Shown piece by piece: positions 31,844 to 43,308 of a DNA stretch of 64,000 nucleotides. Below the pieces are notes generated by a model that was given only the letters and a program-made list of their open reading frames with translations, was not told the origin of the DNA and did no database searches. The stretch lies in assembly GCA_021234155.1 (NCBI GenBank), contig JAJEKV010000038.1:11239190-11303189 (forward strand). Direction: 5' to 3'. The DNA comes from Isoetes taiwanensis (taxonomy: Eukaryota; Streptophyta; Lycopodiopsida; Isoetales; Isoetaceae). Position 1 is the stretch's first letter, and every line of letters begins with the position of its first letter. Made by a program: the position numbers and the translations under genes.

Positions 31844-32231
31844 ACTAAAGTATGCGGAGATGCATGTTTATTCCATCATGAACTAAACCAGGACAAAATT
31901 TTGTGTTTTGCATTTCTGTACCTATTTTTTTGTTGATGTACTTAACTTAACTACTTCTGAGGGCGAAATTTTGAGCATAAGTTTTGGATCTGTCTTTCTA
32001 ATTTTTTGTCTTTAAAAGTAGATTAATTGCCCCCACATTCCGTATAAAGCATCATTTTCTTTACTGAAATCCATAAATGTAAAGTTAATACATTGATACT
32101 GTTATTAGACAAATTCCTTCTTCAAAATAATGATTTTTTGAAATTTTTGAATGAAATGCCTCATCAGCTAACATCTCGGACAGCGGATCTCGCTTTGATG
32201 ATGGGCCGGCTGGCCTCAATGCCGCTAGGGT

Positions 32232-32648
32232 TTATGGAGCTGTTATTTGCATTCGAGCTTGGAGCTTGATATTTCGCTGGAGGAATTCAATTTTCTGGAG
32301 CAAATCGTAGGGAGCTTTGTTGGAGTTTTTCTTATCTGAGTTCTTTTCTCTTGGTCCGTAACATTCCTTCTTTATTTGTTCCTTACCTAAGCAAACTATG
32401 AAGAAACGAAGCTTGGAGTCATGAGGGCAGCGCATGAGCTTGGATGCATTATAGGAATGTGGCAGTGCATTCGTCTGGCTGTTATGCTCTTCTGCAGCAT
32501 TGAAGGACATTTGATATGTTTGCGCCACGTCTGCAAAAGCAGCATGCCCTGATATAAAATGGAACTCTGCGTTTAAGAGGAGTAGATGATCTACACCAAA
32601 CTTTGCTGCTGCACAAACAGAGTTAATCATTTTGTCGGTTTGATGCAA
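32232..32648 (-). other. Unassigned 138-codon open frame
   Basis: Open frame without recognised domain (HFISGHAAFADVAQTYQM, LLQKIEFLQRNIKLQARM). Length alone gives weak support for coding; it could be chance. Confidence 0.2.
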
Positions 32649-32904
32649 GTTTGCAAATCTGGGGCTTTATGTTTCTAAGAGGCTTTTTCAGAATTTTCTT
32701 ACCTTCTCATTGTGAGGTTTCTTTCATCAGGTTACTATGGCATCTGCAGGAAAGCTCTGTTCCATATGCTCTGTTCAAACATTTTTGTAAGATGTTTAAC
32801 CCAATGCTATTTTACTTTAGGTTTGAGATCTAATTTTTTTTAGCTATTGCAGATTGTTCAGCTTGCTAGGCTAGCATTTGCTTCCCATAACTGAGTCTTT
32901 TTTT

Positions 32905-33405
32905 TTTTTTTAATTCAACAATTTGAGCAATTGAAGCAGAGGCTTGGTTGATTTCTTTGGCACAATTCTGAGGCATGTCATATAATACGGTTGGTTCTTA
33001 CTTTTGGTTTTACAGAAATACTTGAAGATTACATGCTAACCATGTGATCTGTTGATCAGAGCTTATGGGCAGGGTTTATTATGTGTTTTGTGGTGTCAAG
33101 TAAATGCACGTTATTCTTTCTGTTTATGATGCATTTAGGATCCCAGGGTCTTTTTGTCTATAACATATTGTTTTACTTTCAGTCAACAATTGGAGCACTT
33201 GAAGCAGAGCCTTGGCTGGTTTCTTTGGCATGCAGTTCAGAGAATCAGGTGCGATTCTTAACTTTTTAAGTTCCAATATCATAAAAGTAGTTGAAGCCAT
33301 TTGATCTGCTGGTCAGAGCCTATAACAGGGTTTATTATGTCTTTTGTGTGTCAAATAAGTGCCTCTACTTATTTTTATTCATGATGCATCTGGGATCTCA
33401 TATAT
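32905..33405. repeat. Tandem segmental duplication of about 250 bp
   Basis: Both halves carry TCAACAATT, TTGAAGCAGAG, CTTGG and TTTCTTTGGCA. These are followed by a GATCTG(T/C)TG(A/G)TCAGAGC block and CAGGGTTTATTATGT, then ATGATGCAT, in the same order. The boundary is near 33178. No protein domain recognised. Confidence 0.65.
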
Positions 33406-34454
33406 TGCATTTTAAGGTGTTTTTTTTTTTAAAACCGCTTCATGCAAAATAACCGATGACAATATATTTGCAAATGCTTTCGTCTGATAAAGACGGTATT
33501 CATTCTGTGTCTATTCCTGAGGCATGAAGCATTTTTAGTTTCTTTTGCTCCAAGTATGAAGGGGTTGGTTTGGACCAAAGTGCTTGCCATGGTACATTAG
33601 GTGGCATTAGGACAAGCGTTGGCACCCTGCTGGTTCTCATTATGCCACCACAAGAACATTCTGTGCTTATTAGAAATGAAGGTAAACATTTGCATCTGCT
33701 ATTGGATGGCTTTTGCATGAAACTGTACATTTTTTAAAGACCGATTTCCACTTCCACTTCTATGGTTTTTCATTTACAACACAGCACCCAGGCAGTCTGG
33801 AGAGCTTTTGCATGAAATACTATTTGTCGGAGATGTACCAGGTAAATGTTTATGCCTTCTATGTCACATTATGTTTATCCCCTTGACGTCTTACTTATAA
33901 GTCCTTGAGTTTTTTCGCTGGCATAGCTAATGGTCCATGTAGTGTTCTTTATATGCCGCATAGAAGTGGCAGGTTCAAGCAAGAAGGAAAACCGTGTGGC
34001 TTGCACTCCTATTTCAGGGACTACCCTGCTTCAGCGTCTGCAGATAGAAAGCACAAACGTGAATGAATGGCAAAGAAATTGAAAGCAATAATCAACCCTA
34101 AATGGAAGAAATAATCTACTAAACGTTGTATCCAACGTTCCAGCATGCCATCCGGTTCAATGTCTTCTTCAGATGGAATGGAGGAGAGTGGGATTTTTAC
34201 CTGAAGCTCTAGCCTAGCCTGCTATGTGGGCACCAAAGCGAGCTCTGAAAGCAATTTTGAACACAAGGAGAAATGAAGGAAGGAGGCCGGATGAAAGGAG
34301 GAAGGGGCAGGATGAAGAAAGCGGCATCCCGGTTATGGCGAGGAGCCTGCAAAGAAAATTATTAGATCCGATAAATTAGCTGAAGGACAAAAACGTATAA
34401 GTCAAGCGTTAAACCCTTCTAAAACTTTTACATGCTGGATTTTCAAATTTCTAA
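33406..34454. other. No gene recognised
   Basis: Non-coding, with a poly-T tract near 33420. Confidence 0.45.
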
Positions 34455-35497
34455 GGGAAAATTATAAAAATACCCTTGTATTTTTAGATATTTATGAAAA
34501 TGCCCTTGTATTTTCTTAAATTATTAAAATGCCCCTGCTTATTCTTATTCCTACGATCCTTATGCATGAGAAGAGCCCATCCATGAAGACAATTCCGGTT
34601 GGAGATCACTTTGCATCAAAACCAATTCCAGAGGGGCCTATTTTAGAACAGAGTATTAAATTTAGGGTCGTTGCTTCCACTTAGCAGAGATTTAGACGGA
34701 ATTTAACTGGTTTCTTTCTATTATATTCAAATTAGATAAAGCTCTAGGAGAGCGCCTTTGGCTGGCAGCTTCAACTCATAGAAATTTGAATTGATAACAG
34801 AGATGCTGATGAATAGATCCTGATTGCATCACAGATGAAATCAGAAAATCGTGTATTTTTATGAAAATCGAGATTGATCAGTAACCTTACCGTCCTTGCT
34901 ATCTCCGTGCATTTTTTTATGAGATTTAGCAGGTCGTTTACAGTCTTTTTCACATTCTTGTCATCCTTCTAGTACCCAAACAAACAATTACTAGAAGCCC
35001 AGCTGTAAGTGATCACCATCCCAGTAAAGTGCAGATCAATCTTCAGTTTTGGGCATCTGGGTTTCCAGAAACGAAGAAGCTGGAGCTTCCTGTTCTTCCT
35101 CTGAGCTCTTCCTCAAGGAAAATTCCCAATTTGGCTCTGGCTATTTTCGCAAAAAAACCCACAGAACTTCTGGGCTTCTCGCCCAAATTTTTGCCCAAAT
35201 TCTAAGAGGATTGGAGCAGTGCACAAGGGGAACTTCATCGGAGCAGTGCAAAAGGGGAACTTCAGATGTGAAAGGACCCAGCACACCGCATGGCTATGGC
35301 ACAAATAGGATAGAAATGGGAAGCTCAAAGCTTGATCGGACCCATTTCTTGCCTGGCTCTTTACTTGCACCGGAAAAGGAAACGTAGGCCCATTCTTGCT
35401 CGAAGAAGAAACAATAGGGGCATTTAGATAATTTACAAAAATACAATAGCATTTTCGTAATTCCTATAAAATATAGGGGCATTTTTATAATTTTCCC
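34455..35497. mobile_element. 1.04-kb element with terminal inverted repeats of about 85 bp
   Basis: The left arm (34455-34537) starts GGGAAAATTATAAAAATACC. The right arm (35412-35497) ends with its inverse (GG(C)ATTTTTATAATTTTCCC). Both arms have a periodic 'AAAATGCCC' phrase repeated three times. The interior has weak open frames and no transposase. A non-autonomous DNA transposon or foldback element is likely; no clear target duplication. Confidence 0.65.
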
Positions 35498-35930
35498 AAA
35501 AAAGCGAAATTTTCTAATAATAAAATTTCGCTTTTATGTCGGATTTGCATGTCTACAGGCGACCTGAAAAAAGAGGATACCCTCCCTCAAAAACATTTTA
35601 AGTAGATGTCATACACTTCCAATGAACTTAAAGAATAAGGAAATGACTTCTAAAATATGTAAATTTTAATTATCGAAAAATTAGCCGTGAGAATAGGAAA
35701 GGACATATAATTTAAATTCTGATTATCGAAAAAGTAACCGTGAAAATTTAATGTATTAAATGCAATATTCTCCGTATATACCCTAGATGCAGACCATACA
35801 CCTAGCATGTTATTTCAGATCAAATTTTTACGCTAATTAGTAAGACCTAAATTTCTTATTATCTTCCTATATATAAGATTACTGGTTGTCTTTTTGGAAT
35901 TATCAATGTCTATCTTTCCGGCATGGAATT

Positions 35931-35982
35931 AGAATAGAATAGAATAGAATAGAATAGAATAGAATAGAATAGAATAGAATAG
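35931..35982. repeat. (AGAAT)10 microsatellite
   Basis: Uninterrupted pentanucleotide run. Confidence 0.95.
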
Positions 35983-36956
35983 ATTTTTTAGCATTCACGG
36001 AGACCAATTGGCCTATGGGACCCAATTTAGAGTGAAAGTCCAATTTTGTGTGTTTTTAGAATTATGTGAATTTTTAAGGCGGCTGTTTTCTGGATTATGC
36101 ACAGGGCTATGGTCCCATTTTTGTTTGGAGAAGCCCGGCGTGGTGAAGTCCTGGTGATGCATGTCCTTAGCTATGGAGTCTGAGGTGCCCACTCAACAAT
36201 TTCCTTTCCATCTATCTGAAACTCGCCCAAACTTAGAATTACAAGTGTTTTTGTGTAGTGTGTCGTGCATCCTTTTGTTTTCGGGCAATCGATGGGGTTT
36301 CCAGTTGAAGAGGTAGCAACAGCACCAAGCACCATGGTACGGCAGTCCTGCTCCGTGTAACTGTTGTACTCCATGCGGAATCAAGAGCTCCATCACCACA
36401 TAAAGCATAAAAGGTAGCCGATCAACCTGCAAAATAAATTGGCAATTAGCCCCATTTATTGTACTCCTTGCAGAGGCTCTGCATCGACTACCACCAAACG
36501 GCAATAAAGCCTGATATCAAGTTAATTCTGTGGTGATAACACTCTGGCTTGTCCAAAAATTTGCTCTGTGTGTTTAATAAGCATGAAGCTAGCTAATTCT
36601 GGCGCACAAATCCATCCCCCACATCATGAAAAAGAATGAAACTTTTCAAAGCACAAAGAACCTTCGAATTTGGCATCGCTGTAGTGCTTCAAAATGCCAT
36701 ATCCATGCCCTTCTGTTTCTTTTGTGTATTATAGATTTGTTATTAACTTAAAACTACGGTTGCTTTGAACTGGGCTTCTCTTAGATACACAATCCCATCC
36801 TTTGTGTGTTGTTTCATGGTTTTCCAAGAATTACAAGCCAAAGAAGGTTAATTTTTGCATTTGATAAGGGCTTGCTTGGCATGATCATACAACCAGGTCG
36901 GAGAAGCCCAGATGAACAATTTGCAAAATAGATAGTGTCGGGAGACTTTCGGTTTA
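35983..36956. other. No confident gene
   Basis: A minus-strand frame at 36171-36374 (with CPKTKGCTTHYTKTLVILSLG) looks somewhat protein-like, but no family is recognised and it lacks a convincing continuation. Confidence 0.3.
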
Positions 36957-38328
36957 CCCCGACGTGGACAAAATGTCCACCGTGGACATTTATTTGCTTC
37001 GCGGGCGGACTCACGACGTCAATTTTGAACTGTTTGTTGAACACAAAATAACACAAAACACATTAACGGCTACCCGAGAATCCAAAAACAGCATTCCTGT
37101 GGCAACCTGTAAAGACAGAACAACAGAAAATTCTGATTTTTTTGAATTAGGCCTCCTCAGGGCCATTTAAAACATCTTTGTTAAAAAATCTCACATGATC
37201 ACATAAGACATTGAATGCCTCATTCTTCACTTTAACAAATCGTTTTCTCCACATGTACTCAAAAAAGTATGATTCATACAATGCCTTAACAGTACCATAG
37301 CATGGCAACGATCTCTTTACTGCTCCCCAAGTTGATTCTATTCTATTAGTATGCACTCCTGTGATTGGATCTTTAAAGTTTTGGGAGTGATTAACAACTG
37401 TGATAACCATTCTGAATCGTACCCAGCCCTTTGTTCTATCTGGAACAGGCACCATAAACATCTTGTCTGAATCCCTCTCTATTCCACCAAAAACCCACTG
37501 TTCTTCCACTCTTCTTCCTCTATTATATTTTCACTTACCAAATTTACTCTCATCAATCTCCACAATCTTTCCCGGACTACCTATTACTTCACTATATTTT
37601 TGAATAGAGATGCTATAAATATCTCAAAAAAAATTGAACCAATTCACAATGGCCTCCTTTGCAATACCGCATTCATTCATAGTGCATTCTTGAGGCATTC
37701 TCATTGCCCAACAGTACATGACTAAGAGCATTTCATCTAATGTAAGATGAGGTCCAGAGAACCAAGTACCTCTACGAAGCGAACATTGAAAGTTGCATCT
37801 TTTTCCTTTGCACTTCCATTTCATTCCATCCTTCGTTCCCCTGTTGTCTCCTCTTAGCTTCATTGTTTTTCCACATTTTTCACAATCTCTTCGCTCAGAC
37901 AGCATGCCAATGTGGATGCATAATGCAATTGTCTGATCTTTGGTAGCAGTTCTTGCAAGCAACTGTTGCATGGTAGTGATATTCTGCATTGGAATTGCTG
38001 AAATCCAATGCCATTGAATAGAGGAAGAAATGCAATGAGATAGGAAGAAATGCAATGAGATTTCTGAAATAAACAATGAATTGGGCCAAGAAAAAAACCA
38101 GACAGAACAGGGGCAAAGAATGTTTTGGGTTCTTCTGGAGCAATTGCAGTGATCGATTGAGCAGGTGGAGCAGTTGATCGGCTCTGTTTGGATCAGCCTC
38201 AGGTGTATTAAACACAAACGAAGCGATTAAATTCACTGTACCGTTGCGAAACCAATTAAATTTTCGTCGCCCGTCTGCCCCCGAAGACAAAAAAAAATGC
38301 CACAGTGGACATTTTGTCCACGCCGGGG
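36957..38328 (-). mobile_element. Merlin-type DNA transposon
   Basis: Terminal inverted repeats CCCCG(A/G)CGTGGACAAAATG followed by TCCAC(C/T)GTGG face each other at 36957-36990 and 38295-38328. Within each repeat GTGGACA and TGTCCAC form a small hairpin. The 1.37-kb interior encodes a minus-strand ISXO2/IS1016-like transposase. An 8-9-bp target duplication expected for Merlin could not be defined; flanks share only a TTTCGGTT word. Confidence 0.8.
37147..38217 (-). pseudogene. Merlin (ISXO2-like) transposase, inactivated
   Basis: The N-terminal part (about 37920-37624) has a zinc-ribbon-like CEKCGKTMKLRGDNRG, then MKWKCKGKRC and RRGTWFSGPHLTLDEMLLVMYCWA. This corresponds to the helix and zinc region of ISXO2-type transposases. 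The catalytic part has EIDESKFGK, followed by a TGA where the family has Arg. WVFGGIERDSDKM and VNHSQNFKDPITGVHTNRIESTWGAVKRSLP then carry the conserved NH...F...HTN.IES block. Lesions seen are one stop near 37535 and a frameshift in the poly-A/T run near 37625. Few lesions imply fairly recent activity. Confidence 0.8.
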
Positions 38329-39086
38329 AGGGGAGGAGAGGGATCAGAACCGAAAACTACCCCCAAAATCGGGGGCAATGTGAAGTTAAAACACAGATTT
38401 CTGATGATATTCTCAAACAAAACATAGAAAACTATGCAAAAACCCTTCAAAATCTTGGCCCCTGTAATTAGAAACCCCTGCAAATGCTTCGCCACTCCTC
38501 TACTTCAGCGACTGCAAATACACAGAGTGCCTGCCCTGGAACCTTCAAATCCCGATTGCCCTAAAACTGGCCAAAACGCTGATTGATCTTGCTTGATGCC
38601 GATGCCGCTTGCTTGCTCGCTCTGCCCACAAACCCTAAGCAAATCTCTAATCACATCGACATTACTGTCTGCAGATCCTATCATCACAGCGAGCAACCAG
38701 CAGGTAATAATCATCTCTGACCTTACGGAGAGGAGAGCGAAGGCGACAAAATGGGAAAAATGCACGAAATATCTGCCGGAAAGGAAAAAAGTTTCCAAAA
38801 CTCACGCTTTTGCGCCAAAACTCATGCCGGAAAAATGCGGACACCTGTGAGCACATGATGACAAAAACATTTAAGTAGATAAAACATAACATGCAAGTGC
38901 GTGATTAAGACTCTACTGGCAAGTGCTCAGTCAAAATTATTACATTTGCAGGGCCTGATTGTTGTTTGAACTAGGAAGAGAAATTATAAGCAATATGAAC
39001 CATAGTCTACATCAACAAAAAATGCCATGCATTTGGCTTAGCATAAGAATTTAAAGCATGTTAGGGTCAAAACATTCAGGGTTACT
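38329..39086. other. No gene recognised
   Basis: Non-coding flank of the Merlin element; includes a CCCCC-AAAAT-CGGGGG inverted repeat at about 38360. Confidence 0.4.
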
Positions 39087-39510
39087 GTGGCAACAACAAA
39101 ATTTCTAGTAATTACAAAATTTCTATATATTTTCAATCACTTCACAATGCTGCATTGTCAATGTGTTCTTAAATTATTATACATATGTTCATTGTAGGTG
39201 GAGGTTCTAAAATGCTTCATTTCAGTTCTGGCTTTGCTTCAAGTTTGGCAGAAAAATCATATCACAGAAGACAAAAAGTAACATTGCGTAAGGATTTAAA
39301 TTATGTCAAGGCATTATGATTATAATGTGGCAACAACAAATTTTTTAGTAGTTTTAAAACTTCTTGCCTTTATGGGTCCTGGACTTTTGGTTTGTATTGC
39401 TTGGGGCATTCTGATTACACTGTGATAACAACAATGTTTTTGGTAAATTTAAAACTTCTTTTTTTTTGTGGGTCCTGGATTCTTGATTTGCATTGCTTAT
39501 ATAGGTCGAG
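39087..39510. repeat. Diverged tandem repeats
   Basis: GTGGCAACAACAAA...TTTAGTA...AAAACTTC...GGGTCCTGGA...TTGTATTGCTT occurs at about 39087, 39327 and 39421, the third with GTGATAACAACAA. Units 2 and 3 are adjacent. Confidence 0.6.
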
Positions 39511-39557
39511 CAACCATGGGTCATCTTTTACAAAAATGTGAACATTGTTGCCACATT

Positions 39558-40271
39558 GAGCCCCATTCTAGAATCCCATCGATCCGAGCCATCGGATCGA
39601 GATTCTAGAGAGGGCGGGCATGCATGTCTCGCATGCATGCATTGCATGCTTTCTCTGGTTGGGAGATCGCTATATTAGGCGAGGTTCTTCATCAACATCT
39701 CATCGGCGCTTCCTCTTCTCCCTCAGCAGTACCTTATTCTCTATTCTTTGAAACCTACCCTTCCCCCCTTAATTGTTTAATGTATTTGTCGCCTGGCGCG
39801 CATAACTAGCCCCTCTATTTGAAGAGGTTTTTCTTTTGTTGTAGCGTGGCACGCGTGATCAGCCCTTCCACTTTGGGAGGTTTGTTTTTTCACATTTGTT
39901 CTAGTGTTGATGATGTGCAGGTACAGGTTGGCAAGCGACACCATTCGTGGGTTTTTTGGGAGCGATTTTTCAGCCTTACGTTTGTTCAAGCCCTTTGCTG
40001 AAGGATTATCACTAGTGTTTTTCCTCAAAAACCCGAAAGAGCAGGGTTTTTTAATCCCAGTGATAAGCTTTCGACAGGTACACAAACCAAACATCTATTA
40101 GCATTGTATTTTTTGGGGTCCTAGTTGTATAATTGGACATTCCCTTTATTTTTTCGTGGGTAGTACGCATGTGTACGGCTACCCAGTATCCACCATTGTA
40201 GAAAATCTGCTGAGATGAATGAGAAGCCTATCTAGGTTTTTGTCGTTTTCATGTGAGCCCCATTCTAGAAT
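39558..40271 (+). mobile_element. Solo YR-type repeat unit (E2)
   Basis: Corresponds to the B1A2...B2 block alone. It begins with the end of a B arm (GAGCCCCATTCTAG) joined at AAT 39572-39574 to the A dyad CGATCCGAGCCATCGGATCG, with a TATA-like CTATATTAGG near 39669. It ends with B (GTGAGCCCCATTCTAG) at AAT 40269-40271. It is homologous to 7632-8292 and 55524-56587. Probably a recombination product that lost the unit carrying the interior, or a solo insertion. Confidence 0.6.
39997..40075 (+). other. Conserved hairpin in E2
   Basis: GCTGAAGGATTATCAC pairs with GTGATAAGCTTTCGAC around an inner hairpin, at the same position as the hairpins in the other two elements. Pairing at the stem base is weaker than in E1. 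Confidence 0.5.
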
Positions 40272-40495
40272 TATGCTACATATTCTAAACGAGGTGCACC
40301 CTAGACTACCACAATCGTCGGATCCATTGATCCTACGACCTAGATTGTCTGTTGGGGCCTCTGGGCACCTCTCATTTCGCTTATGTCATTTATGATTGGA
40401 GATGCTTATGATTTTGAAATATAAAATACCAGTTTGCCTAAGATTTTGAGGAAATATTGAACCTCTATACAGCTTTACCTAAGAGTTCAGAATAT

Positions 40496-40547
40496 GAAAT
40501 ACAGGGGCTCGAACCTCTACCGAAATACAGGGGCTCGAACCTCTACC
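40496..40547. repeat. Tandem 26-bp duplication with tRNA B-box-like word
   Basis: Two exact copies of GAAATACAGGGG / CTCGAACCTCTACC. On the minus strand this reads GAGGTTCGAGCCCC, close to the pol III B box (GGTTCGANNCC). It may be the remnant of a tRNA-derived SINE, but no A box was found. Confidence 0.5.
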
Positions 40548-40639
40548 GAAATAACTCAATGTCTTAATAAAATGACTATAACCAATATACCCAATTATTT
40601 TTTATCTTGAATTTATGTTTTTTTTAGCACACCAGTCCT

Positions 40640-40790
40640 ACCGGACCTACTGCCTTTCTTGCAATTCTAGCCTATCCACGTAACACCTCCACCTCAGCAA
40701 AAACTGATGTGGCATTATTACTTGCCATTGGACTGATGTGGCATTATTACTTGCCGTTGGATCTTCATTTTCGTGAATCTACGGCTATCA
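40640..40790. repeat. Dispersed repeat shared with 58555-58690
   Basis: Both share TTCTAG(C/G)CTATCCAC, CCACCTCAGCAAAA and a following TTGGAT / GGATGG segment. The copy here also has a tandem 29-bp doubling (ACTGATGTGGCATTATTACT..., about 40706-40763). Confidence 0.5.
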
Positions 40791-41137
40791 AAATTAAAAA
40801 AGCAAGGAAATTAGGGACCGGAGATGAGAACCGGCGCAAATTCTTCCCAATCTCAATTTTTTTTGAAACGGACTTTGAGATTTAGCTTCTGTTGTGTTTG
40901 AAAAACATTGTTTGCCTGAGAAAGTGGTTAGTTTCTGTTGTGTTTGAAAAACATAGTTTTCGTTTTTCTTCCTTCATCGAACGCCGAACACTACCCATTT
41001 TCAGAGGATGGCCTTCCGGACTACTAGTATAATATTTTTCTTCTCAATCGCATTGGAGTGCCTCACTTCAAATTCTTTATTCTGACCAAACTACCAAGGT
41101 ACTGTTTTTCTTCTCGCATATCCTTTTTGTTGTTTCT

Positions 41138-42330
41138 TTGGTAATTTTACAAACTGGCATTCATTCTGTCAAGGCTTTCGTTAACCAGTTATGCAAGGAA
41201 GCTGAGTTACATGGGGCACTTGAAATCATTAAACAGCAAAACATTCCACGTTCTAGAGACGATGGTTATTATTTTCTGCAACAGTGTTGCTGTAGAAAAG
41301 ATTTGCAATCTGGCAGGCGAGTGCAGCTCCTTGCTGATCGGTTCAATCTCCATACTGCTGGGGTACTTGCTGACCATATTATCCACTTATTTTCCATGTG
41401 GGGTTGTTGGCTTGAAGCCTAGGAAGCATTCAATAATGTCTTGCAACCTACTGTCAATACGTGGAGTTCAATCCTTTCTGTCTGTGCCAATCATGGTCAA
41501 GAAAATGCAGCGCTTAATTTATATGCCAGATTTCAACTGTGATAGGCATGTTTATCTTGCTATCCTAAAGGCTTGCAGCTTGACATTGTCCCTTCCAAAG
41601 GGAAGGGAAATTCATGACCAGATCATCCAAAATGGCTTGCAAATGGATGTCTTCCTGGAAAGTCTTTAGATTGACATGTATGCCAAATGTGGCAGCTTGG
41701 AAGAATCATGTGAAGCCTTTGATATAATGCTCAATGGTAATGTGGTGTCATGGACTGCAATGATTGGAGGGTATGTCCAGCATGAAAAAGGACTTCTTGC
41801 ACTACACTGTTTTGAAAAGCTGCACACAGAGAAAATAAGGCCGAATGAGGTTACTTTCTTAAGTGTCTTATAAGCATATGGAATTGTTGGGGAAGTAGAA
41901 AGAAGCAGGCTTATACATGAGCAGATGATTACATCTAGTATCAAAGTGGATCTTGTTGTGGGCAGTGCACTTGTCTACATATGCCAAATGTTGTAGCTTG
42001 GCAGAGTCACAGAAAGTTTTTAACAACTTCCCAGAGCAAAATATTGTGTCATGGAGTGTACTGATAGCAGGATATGCCCAATACGAGGAAGGCCAGAAAG
42101 CCTTAGACTGTTTTAGTATAATGCAATGTGAGGGAATAAAACCAGATAGATTTATATAGTCTAGTATTTTGAAAGCATGTGGCACTATGGCAGCCATTGA
42201 GCAGGGCAGACTTCTGCATGAAAATATTTTCTATGCTGGGATTGAATGGGATGATATTGTGGGGAATGCAGCTGCTACAGCTTGGATGAGTCACAAAAAG
42301 TTTTTAAGAAATTGAAAACCCAAAATGTGG
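41138..42330 (+). pseudogene. PPR protein pseudogene (PLS class)
   Basis: Several consecutive PPR motifs are readable across three frames: SLPKGREIHDQIIQNGLQ, DMYAKCGSLEESCEAF, NVVSWTAMIGGYVQHEKG, KIRPNEVTFLSVL, a frame break, IHEQMITS, YAKCCSLAESQKVFNN, EQNIVSWSVLIAGYAQYEEG, GIKPDRF, and LDESQKVFKK ending NVVS. This spacing is that of PLS-type organelle RNA-editing PPR proteins. Stops after DVFLESL, after FLSVL and after DRFI, and at least two frameshifts, make it a pseudogene. It ends abruptly at 42330 where repeat R begins, so the 3' half was lost or displaced. Confidence 0.85.
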
Positions 42331-42560
42331 TCTCATCTTCTTTTTTATTTTGGGATGACGTTGGGAACCGTGCAAGCGAATGCCGCATGTAACGCTGCAT
42401 GCGGCGTTCCTTCTCGCTTGCGGCTCCTCTTGCCGGAGGGAGCTGCAGCATGCCAGTTTTTGAACTCGCAGAGGTCTTCAAATGCTGCCATCCGTGGGTA
42501 CGATCCTTCCTCTCTCTGCCCTTCCATTTGGCACTCACGATTTCCTCCCTGGCTGGGTTG
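42331..42560 (+). repeat. Dispersed GC-rich repeat 'R', copy 2
   Basis: Plus-strand equivalent of 6428-6610: TTCTTTTTTATTTTGGGATG, GTTGGGAACCGTGC, a GCCGCATG/CATGCGGC dyad, TTTTTGAACTCGCAGAGGTCTTC and AAATGCTG. It begins exactly where the PPR sequence stops and lies 80 bp before the copia insertion. Confidence 0.6.
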
Positions 42561-42638
42561 TGTGCTTTCGTAGATATTAGAAATGGTAAAACCGTAATTG
42601 AACGAAACTTTGATGCATTACTAAAACGCTTAAGTTCT

Positions 42639-43274
42639 TGTTGGAAATGTGAGTCATGTCATATTATAAGGAATTTAGAAGATTGTCATCTTATATTCAT
42701 GAGAAGCAGTGGCAGTGAATATATTGTAGCTACAAAAACAACCTATGAGAAGCAGTGGCAGTAGGTTGTAAAGTCAAGAACAGTTGAAGATGCAAACGAA
42801 TGCATATAAGTGCTTTATGTGCTTTAAGTGCTTTATACATATAAGTGCTTTATGTGCTTTCCTAAAGCAGGTATGTGGGATAAATCGAAAGTAGCAGATT
42901 TCCTTAGCCAAGCCTGTGGGATATAGTTCAATAGACAACAGCCTCAGATTGGAAAGCATAATGATGCCTTAACCGCCGGACAGTTCTATTATAAGGTGAA
43001 GCAGAGCCTTAAAGAATGATTCGGGTCCAAGGATGGTTTGATCCGTCTCATATATGATCGAATACTAGTGCTTACTTGTTAGTTTTTTGAAGATTGATTT
43101 GAGCAAGGAATTATTGACCATAATGTGGCTTCCTTGCTGGTGTAAAGGATTTGATTGAAATGCTAATGGTGTTGTGAAGCATAAGTAAGATTTGATAAGC
43201 CTAAATTATCATAAGAGACAAGTTGAATGACATCTTTGCTAGGATAAGATTGAACGTGTTATCTAGTTCTAACA
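42639..43274 (+). repeat. copia 5' LTR
   Basis: TGTTGGAAATG...TCTAACA. Contains a local GTGCTTTA(T/A) tandem motif (about 42820-42860). Confidence 0.95.
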
Positions 43275-43308
43275 GTGGTATCAGAGCCAATAAATCCAGG
43301 AAAGCAAG

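Noticed and set aside
40496-40547. tRNA gene or SINE on the minus strand
   Set aside because: Only a B-box-like word is present; no A box, cloverleaf or poly-A tail could be found.
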